Part shown: positions 1 to 6,591 of the stretch, in pieces
Position numbering within the stretch: the stretch's first letter is position 1
Layout of the letters: every line of letters starts with the position of its first letter
Assembly: GCF_000334155.1 (NCBI RefSeq)
Contig: NZ_ANNK01000132.1
Span: 1-41,416, forward strand
Length of the DNA: 41,416 nt
Reading direction: 5' to 3'
Source of the DNA: Halalkalibacterium ligniniphilum
GTDB lineage: Bacteria > Bacillota > Bacilli > Bacillales > Bacillaceae_D
Notes under the pieces: model-generated
The model's database searches: none
What the model was told of the DNA's origin: nothing
Seen by the model: the letters and a program-made list of their open reading frames with translations, nothing else
Position numbers and translations under genes: made by a program

Positions 1-246
1 CCCTGTCACAATCGTTACAACACCGCTGACAATAGCTGTGATTACAATCTTTGTGAGAGTCCGTCTGAGCCACGTTGTATCTTCGACAATTTTGTCTAAG
101 CTTTTCGACAAGCCTTGTATTTCTCTGTCTTGAAGTTTGTCATTGAGTTTAAGTTCATCAATCTCTTTCCTCATGACTTTTTGCTCGACTTCTACACCTT
201 CAAACCGTTTCGACATATTAGCGATGGTGCTTTCCATAATGTCCAT
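1..246 (-). CDS. xhlA: XhlA-type phage haemolysin/holin-accessory protein (3' end outside window)
   Basis: The visible 82 codons start at ATG 246 behind an AAAGGAG ribosome binding site and run off the window edge. The order is a charged helical region with a KRFEGVEVEQK segment, a heptad-like stretch, then DTTWLRRT followed by a hydrophobic membrane helix (ITAIVSGVVTIVTG). This layout is characteristic of the XhlA family of PBSX-like phages, small membrane proteins that act with the holin XhlB and an endolysin in host lysis. It would be about 85-90 residues, so only a few are missing. The other PBSX-type late gene in the window is xkdX near 11.6 kb on the same strand, which suggests that both come from one disrupted prophage late operon. 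The family call rests on remembered family pattern. Confidence 0.78.
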   Translation of the reverse strand, partial: MDIMESTIANMSKRFEGVEVEQKVMRKEIDELKLNDKLQDREIQGLSKSLDKIVEDTTWLRRTLTKIVITAIVSGVVTIVTG

Positions 247-418
247 GCCTGGTTCGCTCCTTTTAGCTTCACTCCTGACATAATAAACACCCCTCACTCT
301 ATATCTAGGAGCTTAGGCTATTTACTCCCTTGTGATTTTGCGATATAACTAATCCAACTCCTGTTCCTTGTGGCAGGAGCTAGGGGAGACTGCAGCTCCC
401 CGACTATCATTAGACATA

Positions 419-560
419 AAAAAATGCACCTCTCATAGAGTGGTGCTTGCTGCGTATCATCTTCCGTTTGTTCAGCATGTATATAAATCCCTATAAATAG
501 TGACTTGTAGCGATTAGTATTAATTGTAGAATGCGTAATAGAACATAGTTGCTCACCTCC
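419..560 (-). other. Short transcription unit: tiny ORF plus intrinsic terminator
   Basis: On the minus strand a strong GGAGGTGAGC ribosome binding site (551-560) precedes an ATG at 546 that opens only an eight-codon ORF (MFYYAFYN, stop 520-522). About 75 bases further is a hairpin at 426-446 (GCACC and CTC arms with one T-T mismatch) followed by a T run, a good intrinsic terminator. A 90-codon open frame also covers 318-590, but its sequence resembles no protein family. The piece may be the remnant of a small phage gene or a small RNA. The surrounding 247-656 holds nothing else I can support. Confidence 0.3.
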
Positions 561-656
561 AGACATAATAAAAAAGCCAAACATAATCATGTCGACTTTT
601 CTATTATTTATTATTAAATTAAAGCCCCCGTTAGTTAAACAGTGAAAAAAGATAAT

Positions 657-842
657 CTATATGAATTCAAATAATATAGTGATAACTAAACTTTGAATAA
701 GTAGGACCGAAACGAAACCCCAAGTTAAAATTTTACCTTTTTTCTTCGATATAAATGCGTGAACTAAGTAATTAATTAAAAACATTATAATCATTACAAT
801 TAGTAATGAAAACCAAAATGGCGACGTGTAAGTTATAGTCAT
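657..842 (-). CDS. Small two-TM membrane protein, unknown
   Basis: This 61-residue protein starts at ATG 842 with a GTGAGGAA ribosome binding site just upstream. It has two predicted membrane helices, roughly residues 9-30 and 39-60, separated by a basic loop (SKKKGK). Such small proteins are common in accessory regions of Bacillaceae and no function can be assigned. It lies downstream of the PadR cassette on the same strand, but 132 bases separate it from that operon, so co-transcription is only possible. Confidence 0.5.
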   Translation of the reverse strand: MTITYTSPFWFSLLIVMIIMFLINYLVHAFISKKKGKILTWGFVSVLLIQSLVITILFEFI

Positions 843-974
843 TTTTTATTCCTCACTTTCAATCGAATTTATTAACCTGCCTTGTTAGCGAAAGAAGGGA
901 GACTGCTCTTGTACAGCAATCGCACCCATTAGCTCAATAACAATGTCTAAAAACTTTATTTTTCGACTCCTATA

Positions 975-1187
975 CTAAGCTCTCTTTCCCCCCATTTTAT
1001 GATAAAGAGACATGATGACCCAAATAGCAGTTGGAAGTGCGACCGCACCAATTACCATAAACGCCAAGAGGCGAACTGCACTGTCTGAGTCATCGACAAA
1101 TAACAGTATAATAACAGCAATTAAGAAGAGAAAGAATGGTATAGGTTTCAATAGATTGACTAATCTTTTTTTCCTTTTACCTTCCAT
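975..1187 (-). CDS. Small membrane protein, last gene of PadR cassette
   Basis: Seventy residues with a very basic start (MEGKRKKRL), then two hydrophobic helices at about residues 15-31 and 38-60. It overlaps the 3' end of the DUF2812 gene by 28 bases in another frame, so translation is probably coupled and the three genes read as one operon (padR, DUF2812, this). I do not recognise the family. Placement behind a membrane-anchored DUF2812 protein suggests a membrane partner of it, which is inference. Confidence 0.55.
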   Translation of the reverse strand: MEGKRKKRLVNLLKPIPFFLFLIAVIILLFVDDSDSAVRLLAFMVIGAVALPTAIWVIMSLYHKMGGKRA

Positions 1188-1696
1188 TTGTTATTGTATG
1201 TTGCGATCACAGTCCAAGCTGTTGGGATGGCAATTATACTAAGAATAACAGCTATTACATGAAGTAATGATTTTAAGGTACCAGAGCTTATCATTGCTCC
1301 AACCCATACTAGTACTGTTATTAAAACTAACGGAATTGCTAGACATTTCATGGAACCAATTAAATTTTCATACTTTTCAACTGATGTGTCACGGTCACTA
1401 TAAATCGGTTTTGTACCAGGAGGTGCTCGAAATAAATGAATATATCCTTCTGAGGCAATATGCGACCATCCAGAAGATGAAAAAAAGTCAAAGTATTCCT
1501 CTTCTTCATCCTCTTTGAATGAACGATAATCTACACTGTAGATATAATCTGAGCTTTCTCCTTTTTCAAGCGTATACCCCATAAACTTAAAGTCACTGAC
1601 ATGCCAACCCTTCAAAGAAAATCGGCGTAATTTTTCCATGTCCTTTTCCTCAGAAAAAGCTAACCCACCTGACGTAATATACTTTGTTTGCCTCAT
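1160..1696 (-). CDS. DUF2812-type membrane protein
   Basis: This 178-residue protein has a soluble N-terminal half of the DUF2812 kind: a basic start, the stretch FSLKGWHVSDFKFMGYTLEK, the YSVDYR core and a GWSHIASEGYIHLFRAPPG segment. Two membrane helices follow at about residues 112-133 and 140-165 and the tail is basic. DUF2812 proteins in Firmicutes are commonly encoded directly behind a PadR regulator, as here, where the start overlaps the padR stop by 4 bases. Function is unknown; regulated envelope or stress roles have been assumed for the family. The family call is from pattern memory. Confidence 0.75.
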   Translation of the reverse strand: MRQTKYITSGGLAFSEEKDMEKLRRFSLKGWHVSDFKFMGYTLEKGESSDYIYSVDYRSFKEDEEEEYFDFFSSSGWSHIASEGYIHLFRAPPGTKPIYSDRDTSVEKYENLIGSMKCLAIPLVLITVLVWVGAMISSGTLKSLLHVIAVILSIIAIPTAWTVIATYNNKWKVKGKKD

Positions 1697-2010
1697 TCTT
1701 CAACCTCCTTCAATCCAGTTTCCGCTAATTGAATCATCAGTTTTCTTAGCTTCACATCTTCTTCTAATACTTCTCTGCCCTTTTCAGTAAGCAGATATGT
1801 TTTACGTCTTGAATTCGACCCATCATGCAAATAAATCCACTCTTGTTTTAATAACTTTTTAATAATCGTGTACATTGAAGCGGGACCTATAGTAATTGCC
1901 CCTTTTGTTGTTTCTTCAATTAAGTTCATAATAGCGTAACCATGCCTTGGTTTAGTTAAAGCAGCCATAATATAAAACATTGAATCTGTTAATTGCTCCG
2001 TTTTCTTCAA
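1693..2010 (-). CDS. PadR-family transcriptional regulator
   Basis: 105 residues with the full PadR winged helix: DSMFYIMAALTKPRHGYAIMN (helix 1-2), GPASMYTIIKKLLKQEWI (recognition helix) and the wing SRRKTYLLTEKGREVL. This is the short type without a long C-terminal dimer domain. The start is TTG at 2010, supported by AAGGTGAT five to six bases upstream; no better in-frame ATG exists before the conserved region. It heads the operon with the DUF2812 gene and probably represses itself through the AT-rich palindromes directly upstream. Confidence 0.85.
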   Translation of the reverse strand: MKKTEQLTDSMFYIMAALTKPRHGYAIMNLIEETTKGAITIGPASMYTIIKKLLKQEWIYLHDGSNSRRKTYLLTEKGREVLEEDVKLRKLMIQLAETGLKEVEE

Positions 2011-2029
2011 CCAATCACCTTCTATATCT

Positions 2030-2095
2030 TTTTAAGATATATCATAAAGCGATATATATCTAAAAATAATATATCATGATGTAATATATATGTCT
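2030..2095 (-). promoter_or_regulatory. Promoter/operator region of the PadR cassette
   Basis: A dense run of AT-rich palindromes lies just upstream of padR: AGATATATCAT (about 2035-2045), GATATATATC (2051-2060), ATATATCATGAT (about 2069-2080) and a further TAATATATAT block. Tandem operators of this kind fit autoregulation by PadR. The exact -10 and -35 cannot be separated from the repeats by eye. Confidence 0.45.
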
Positions 2096-2144
2096 AGAGC
2101 TATATCAATTTGATCAGCAATATGTGATCTTTATCCATAAGAAT

Positions 2145-2172
2145 CAAAAAAGAGCCCTTACAATGGGCTTTT
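2145..2172 (-). terminator. Intrinsic terminator (bidirectional)
   Basis: The stem AGCCC/GGGCT with a seven-base loop is followed on the minus strand by CTTTTTT. It would stop transcription coming from the IS3 debris before the padR promoter. Confidence 0.55.
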
Positions 2173-2362
2173 CACTAAATCTAAACATATCGGATTTTCT
2201 TGTCCATATCCTTCTACAACTAACCTGCTCCGTTTGTTGAACAACATTGCAACAATAATACCATATATAGCCAATAGGAAGGCATATGTTCACCCTCGAT
2301 ATATCCGTATTTAATGTCTGTTTCCCACAGTTTATTAGAAGTTATAATGCTACAGTTTTGAG

Positions 2363-2965
2363 CTAAGCGTCTTGGATAAGTGACCTTTTTCTTTCATTTG
2401 GTCGTAAAATATCGAGTTCTTTGCATAGACGATATATCTTCTTTTTATTGATGATGAGATCATAGTGTCGACGTATATGTTTGGTAAGCTTACGATATTT
2501 ACAGGCATAAGCATCGCCTTTAATTTCTTCTAATAACCATTCTATTATTTGTTCATCTGCTATTTTCTTTCCGTCCTTCGTGCTGGAGTAACCTGGTGCT
2601 GGACGTCCCTCACTCACTTGCTTCTCTTTTACCTTATAATTCTTTTGATAATAGTAGATAGATCGAGGAAGCCCAATGATTTTTAGCACCGTTGAAACAG
2701 CATAACCTTTATTAATCCAGTGATCAGTCAATAAGTGAGGGGTTTTTTTTATGAGATCACAGAGTATGGCAATCTCTAAATCTTTTTCACCGAGTTACTT
2801 TTTAAGTTGATCATTTTCTTGAGATAACTGTTTTGTTTCTAGGAGAGCTGCATCACCAATGGTCGTATGGTCATCAAACTTCCCTTCTTCATATTCTTTT
2901 ACCCAGCGATTGACCATGTAGGCTTAGCTCATAATGACGTGCAACAAGTGCTGCATTGATGCTGT
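2363..2965 (-). mobile_element. IS3-family insertion sequence remnant (broken orfA/orfB)
   Basis: Reading the minus strand, 2965-2745 encodes the end of an IS3-type OrfA (INAALVARHYELS, then YMVNRWVKEYEE, then a leucine-rich ENDQL segment). It has a one-base frame change near 2935 and an in-frame TAA after DQLKK. 2731-2363 encodes the start of OrfB: the helix-turn-helix part with GLPRSIYYYQK and a KHIRRHYDLIINKKKIYRLCKELDI-like region. The sequence stops before the DDE catalytic domain, so the element is dead. Its start abuts the coding sequence of a regulator pseudogene, which reads into it. Confidence 0.8.
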
Positions 2966-3411
2966 TCTTTCAGCTACTCGCAGTTCTGCCATATTTACAC
3001 AAGATGTTGAGGATACGTCGAGCAATTCATGAACGGTTTCCTCGATATGCTGGAGTTCGAAATCTTCCATCACCCCAAGAGGTTTGGAGAAATCAATTTC
3101 TTTTATATGCTCTTTTGCTTCTTTCAGTTCTTTTCTCGCTAAGTATGTTAATGCAGCTGGGTGATGATCGACTTGAGGTCCATTCATATAAGGAATAAAC
3201 ACTCCACCTGTAGCCTGTCGATGCAATTCCAATGTAAACTGTGCATCGTCTAATCCTGCACAATACTCTGGCCAATCCTCCTTGCTAACACTTCACTTGT
3301 CTGTTTCATGGTTAGCAATTCTTGACCGTGAATAAGACGTTCGTGTTGCAAGCTCTTGTTGTGTCAAGCCGGTTCTTTTTCTCGATTCAGCTACCAATTG
3401 ACCGATTGACA
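2966..3411 (-). pseudogene. XRE-family phage-like regulator, broken
   Basis: From ATG 3411, behind AGAAGGAGAG, the frame encodes a Cro/CI-type helix-turn-helix (MSIGQLVAESRKR, TGLTQQELATRTSYSRSRI). It meets a TGA after NHETDK (about 3297) and then continues in the same frame with WPEYCAGLDDAQF, VFIPYMNGP, and a helical C-terminal part ending near MAELRVAE. The C-terminal end runs into IS3 sequence. One nonsense codon plus an insertion or rearrangement at the 3' end make it a pseudogene. A perfect 15-bp palindrome sits upstream. Confidence 0.65.
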
Positions 3412-3463
3412 TAAAACCCTCTCCTTCTGTGACAGATTGATTATTTAGTTGTTTCATATAAGC

Positions 3464-3478
3464 ATGTAAACTTTACAT
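3464..3478. promoter_or_regulatory. Palindromic operator upstream of XRE pseudogene
   Basis: ATGTAAACTTTACAT is a perfect palindrome with 7-base arms and one central base. It lies about 53 bases before the start of the XRE pseudogene, the expected place for an autoregulatory operator. Confidence 0.5.
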
Positions 3479-3507
3479 TTGATATGGGGTTGTCCAGCCA
3501 AAAGAGC

Positions 3508-3687
3508 TTATTTTAAGCTCTTTGTTGATGAACACTGCGCAATCGCTTCAACGATTTGCTCGCAAACTGGATTTCCTCTAATCAGTTCATTCTTAAACCA
3601 TTCTTTAATTTCATGTGGTTGTTTGTGAATTAGGTTGGAATAGACAGTTGCTGTTGTGTTCCCAAGCTTAAACTCTTTTTTATCCAC
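3508..3687 (-). CDS. Small phage-like protein, unknown
   Basis: 59 residues from GTG 3687, preceded by AAAGGGGGAATCC as ribosome binding site. An in-frame ATG at 3774 with its own GGAGGTGA site would add 29 residues of low-complexity look, giving 88. I prefer the GTG because its codon overlaps the TAA of another frame (GTGGATAA), a typical coupling arrangement. The protein is polar and helical, with two cysteines near the C-terminus, and I do not recognise it. It lies in the presumed early-lytic direction of the phage remnant. Confidence 0.45.
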   Translation of the reverse strand: MDKKEFKLGNTTATVYSNLIHKQPHEIKEWFKNELIRGNPVCEQIVEAIAQCSSTKSLK

Positions 3688-3774
3688 GGCGGATTCCCCC
3701 TTTTGACCATTTATATGCTCCTGGGGGGAACGGACAACCCTCGCATTTGTTGACCTTTGACGCGGAACAGCCAT
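3688..3774 (-). pseudogene. Possible frameshifted CxxC mini-gene
   Basis: A strong GGAGGTGA site and ATG 3774 open a frame that looks non-biological after about ten codons. The neighbouring frame instead reads NKCEGCPFPPGAYKW and ends with TAA exactly overlapping the GTG of the next gene. A single base loss near 3745 could have split a small zinc-binding-like protein. This is an inference from frame and overlap only. Confidence 0.25.
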
Positions 3775-3933
3775 ATGAACTTCACCTCCTTTAGTAGGAT
3801 ATTTCTCCCTTCTGACGAAATGTGTAAATGGAAGGAAGGCGTGATTGAAGATAACAACAACGTTCTTCTAAGCAGTTAAAAGAGCACGCGGTGTTCAAAA
3901 CCTGCGATACGTTGTTCCAATTAGCTCACCTCC

Positions 3934-4179
3934 TTAGGCACTGGTTATTTTTTGCAACTTTTGGTTGCTTTCCACTTCAAAAAAAATAGTCCAGTTTATT
4001 TCAAGAACATCAGCAATTGCTTTTGCTACATCAACTGAAGGTCGCCTTTCACCATTCTCAATCATTCCGTAATACTGCCTAGTAATACCAATTTCACTCA
4101 AGAGCGCAACTCGTTCATGAGATAATTGTTTAAATTGTCTAGCAGAAATTAAAATTTTCTTAAGTTCTGACTTTTTCAA
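3934..4179 (-). CDS. XRE-family regulator, Cro-like position
   Basis: 81 residues from TTG 4179 (site AGAGGTGA, about 8 bases upstream); an upstream in-frame TTG at 4203 lacks a site. The helix-turn-helix spans about residues 8-65: ARQFKQLSHERVALLSEIGITRQYYGMIENGERRPSVDVAKAIADVLEI with the usual recognition helix ITRQYYGMIE. It is divergent from the regulator starting at 4256, and both promoters share one 15-bp palindrome. A second copy of that palindrome lies in its own last codons. The layout is like the cro/cI switch of temperate phages or integrative elements, and this would be the early-direction member. Confidence 0.82.
   Translation of the reverse strand: MKKSELKKILISARQFKQLSHERVALLSEIGITRQYYGMIENGERRPSVDVAKAIADVLEINWTIFFEVESNQKLQKITSA
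3954..3968. promoter_or_regulatory. Second operator copy, inside the 3' end of the XRE gene
   Basis: GCAACTTTTGGTTGC matches the intergenic operator at 4200-4214 at 14 of 15 positions. It falls in the codons for the last dozen residues of the minus-strand XRE gene, about 245 bases from the first copy. Confidence 0.45.
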
Positions 4180-4199
4180 AATCAATTCACCTCTATTTA

Positions 4200-4214
4200 G
4201 CAACTTTTTGTTGC
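4200..4214. promoter_or_regulatory. Shared operator between divergent XRE genes
   Basis: GCAACTTTTTGTTGC is an inverted repeat (GCAAC / GTTGC) lying between the two divergent regulators. It directly abuts a TATAAT box at 4217-4222 that would serve the plus-strand gene, so a bound repressor would cover that promoter. Confidence 0.6.
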
Positions 4215-4255
4215 TGTATAATAATTGCTATATTCTATTAGAAAGAGGAATGAAT

Positions 4256-4615
4256 ATGTTCTCTAATCGCCTTAAAAATCTAAGAAATAACAATGGTTAC
4301 ACTCAACAAGAAATGGCTAATCGATTAGGCATAACACGACAAGCTTACGGAAAATATGAAAACAGTCAAGCTGAGCCAGATATAAAAACTTTGAAAAAAA
4401 TTGCGGAAATATTTAATGTAAAAACAGATTATCTCCTTGGCCGTACAGACAAGCCCACAGTGGATCTAAAGCCAGAATCGGAGAAGGAAAATCTTTTCTT
4501 CTTCGACCAGGAGAATATCACTCCAGAAGAAGCGAAGGAACTAAAGAAACATTTGGAGTTTTTACGGTATAAGGCTCGGCAAGAGAATGAAAAAGATACA
4601 AAAAAAAAGGATTAA
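4256..4615 (+). CDS. XRE-family repressor (phage/ICE type)
   Basis: 119 residues starting at ATG 4256, seven bases after AAAGAGG; ATG 4250 is also in frame but too close to the site. The helix-turn-helix fills residues 1-62: FSNRLKNLRNNNGYTQQEMANRLGITRQAYGKYE, then DIKTLKKIAEIFNVKTDYLLGRTD, a very typical repressor signature. An acidic then lysine-rich C-terminal tail (about residues 70-119) replaces a peptidase domain, as in ImmR-like and Xre-like repressors. No ImmA-type protease gene follows; instead a two-TM coiled-coil protein does. Confidence 0.88.
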   Translation: MFSNRLKNLRNNNGYTQQEMANRLGITRQAYGKYENSQAEPDIKTLKKIAEIFNVKTDYLLGRTDKPTVDLKPESEKENLFFFDQENITPEEAKELKKHLEFLRYKARQENEKDTKKKD

Positions 4616-4710
4616 ACTAAATTAAATAATAATCTTTGTTTTTAAGGATTATTTTATAATTTAGATTTAGATTAATAAGGTGCTTTTTTTCAATATGCAA
4701 GGAGGTTTTT

Positions 4711-5631
4711 ATGGATATATTCTTATTTTTGACAGGTTGTGCTGTTTTACTAAGCGGCGTTATCCTACTTATCAAAAATTCCATTCAAAAAAAACCAAAG
4801 AAAATAGCTCTTATATTAATTCTATCCTCCCCAATAATTTTTATTGCTTTCGTATTTGCTATTCCAGACAGCTATAGAGAATTGGCCGAAGAAAGAAGAT
4901 TAGCAGCACAAGCTGAGGAAGCTAAATTGCTTGCTGAGGAACAACTCGAAAAAGAAAGACTTGAGGCAGAGCGTATTGAGCAAGAAAGAATTGAACAAGA
5001 ACGATTAAATAAAGAGCAAGAACGTGAAAAAGAGAAACAAGAGCGTTTAAAAGAAGAACAACTTCTGCAACAACAAAAAGCGCTGGAAATTAAGCAAAAT
5101 GAACAGAAAGAAACAAAACAATTAGAGCTCAAACAAAAAGCTGAAGCGGAAAAGCTTGAGAAAGAACGGAAAGAAGCAATTTTTAAACAATCTAAAGAAC
5201 ATTACTTAAAGAATATAAAAAATCATATTGATAGAAACTTAGAAGAATATGATTTAATTTGGAGCTCTTTGTGGCAAAGAACTTTAAATGGCCTTTCAGA
5301 TGGATCGGTTAGTAATATAGAAGCATATCAGTCGATGAAGGTTATCGAACAACGTTACAGGAATATTTATCAAAACGTTCGCGATGTGCCAACAGATCCT
5401 TTAAGTTCTGAGCACGCTAAAACAGTTAATTCAATAACTTTAGATATACAGGATGCTGCAGGCCTTCGTATAGAAGTTTCTAAAAAAATGAGACGAGCGA
5501 TCGATAATAATGACTTCTCTCCTTCAACCTTGGATGCCATTATGACCATTATTGAAAGTTCAGATAGTTATATGTTTGATGCATTAACAAAGCTTGCATC
5601 TTTAGAATCTGAATTCGGAATAAAAAGATAG
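4711..5631 (+). CDS. Two-TM coiled-coil membrane protein next to phage repressor
   Basis: 306 residues with AGGAGG seven bases before ATG 4711. Two hydrophobic helices sit at about residues 3-22 and 31-51. A highly charged Glu/Lys/Gln-rich coiled coil of about 105 residues follows (59-165), then a globular, mostly helical C-terminal domain of about 140 residues (YLKNIKNHIDRNLEEYDLIWSS to the end). I recognise no family for the C-terminal domain. In temperate phages the gene behind the repressor often encodes superinfection exclusion or other lysogen functions, so a membrane-anchored exclusion or defence role is plausible but unproven. About 95 bases separate it from the repressor, with no obvious terminator between. 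Confidence 0.7.
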   Translation: MDIFLFLTGCAVLLSGVILLIKNSIQKKPKKIALILILSSPIIFIAFVFAIPDSYRELAEERRLAAQAEEAKLLAEEQLEKERLEAERIEQERIEQERLNKEQEREKEKQERLKEEQLLQQQKALEIKQNEQKETKQLELKQKAEAEKLEKERKEAIFKQSKEHYLKNIKNHIDRNLEEYDLIWSSLWQRTLNGLSDGSVSNIEAYQSMKVIEQRYRNIYQNVRDVPTDPLSSEHAKTVNSITLDIQDAAGLRIEVSKKMRRAIDNNDFSPSTLDAIMTIIESSDSYMFDALTKLASLESEFGIKR

Positions 5632-5829
5632 CTTAGAAAACATTCGGCGGTTACAAGATTAAGGTGATAGCAGGAATGAAAAAATGAGAAGAAATAACAA
5701 AGAGACACGCATCGGAAAATTATCTGCTTAGGCTAGTTATCTAAAACAGTTGATACTAAAAGGACCACACTGTCAACAACGGATTGAAATTCCCTCTTTT
5801 CAACGGTCCCAAATTCCCTTTTATCACCG

Positions 5830-6591
5830 TTAAATTTGGACTGGTGCTATTCCAGCTTTTTGCTTCTCACGAAGCCTATACGAATCGCCCTTTACATTAA
5901 ATGTGGTTGCGTGATGAAGTAAGCGGTCTAAAATAGCGGTTGCTAACACTTCATCTCCAAATATTTTTCCCCAGTCAAGGAACGACTTATTGGAAGTAAT
6001 AAGTATTGCTCCTCTTTTATCATATCTTTTTGAGATAACTTGAAATAAGATATTCGCACTAAGTTCGTCAAAAGGGAAATAGCCTAATTCATCTAAAATT
6101 AATAGATCTGGGCGGCTCCAACGTTTGATGACACGATTTATTAAACCTGCTTTGTCCGCTTTCTTACACTCATTGATAAAGTCATCTGCTCGAATAAAAA
6201 GGGCGGAATACCCTTTGATAATGGCTTCCATTGAAAAGGCGACAGATAAATGAGTTTTCCCAACTCCTGGTGGCCCTAAAAGTAAAACATTTTCTCCATT
6301 CTCAATAAACCGACAGGTTAAAACCTCTTTCACCCTTTTCTCACTAATGCTTGGTTGGAACTCAAAGTCAAATTCATGAATCGTCTTTTGGAAGGGAAGC
6401 TTCGCTTTAAGGATCCTTTTTTCTAGGGCTAACGAATCTCTTTTTTCCATTTCATTTAATAGAATAGTGTTAAGAAACTCAGAATATGGTACATTATCTT
6501 TAGATGCATCTTCTAAAAGACCATCAATTTGGTCAGCTGTATGGTGCCATCCCATTTGTGATAGTCGTTCGATTAGAAGTTGAGTAGACAT
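5830..6591 (-). CDS. istB: IS21 transposition helper ATPase IstB
   Basis: 253 residues, normal length for IstB. The N-terminal helical IstB domain is followed by an AAA+ ATPase core: Walker A LLLGPPGVGKTHL near residue 105, Walker B LLILDELGYFPF near 165, sensor segment ILITSNKSFLDWGKIFGD, and the typical end ATTFNVKGDSYRLREKQ. It loads on target DNA and activates IstA. The ATG overlaps the istA stop by one base (TAATG), so translation is coupled. Confidence 0.95.
   Translation of the reverse strand: MSTQLLIERLSQMGWHHTADQIDGLLEDASKDNVPYSEFLNTILLNEMEKRDSLALEKRILKAKLPFQKTIHEFDFEFQPSISEKRVKEVLTCRFIENGENVLLLGPPGVGKTHLSVAFSMEAIIKGYSALFIRADDFINECKKADKAGLINRVIKRWSRPDLLILDELGYFPFDELSANILFQVISKRYDKRGAILITSNKSFLDWGKIFGDEVLATAILDRLLHHATTFNVKGDSYRLREKQKAGIAPVQI

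Noticed and set aside
318-590. 90-codon minus-strand ORF near the left end
   Set aside because: It reads through a terminator hairpin and a strong internal ribosome binding site in another frame; composition is not protein-like.
2030-2095. Possible phage attachment site in the AT-rich repeats
   Set aside because: No integrase or second copy is found in the window; PadR operators explain the palindromes better.
4872-5132. Ser/Cys-rich minus-strand ORF opposite the coiled coil
   Set aside because: It is the antisense of Glu/Lys/Gln-rich codons in the coiled-coil gene, a common artefact.
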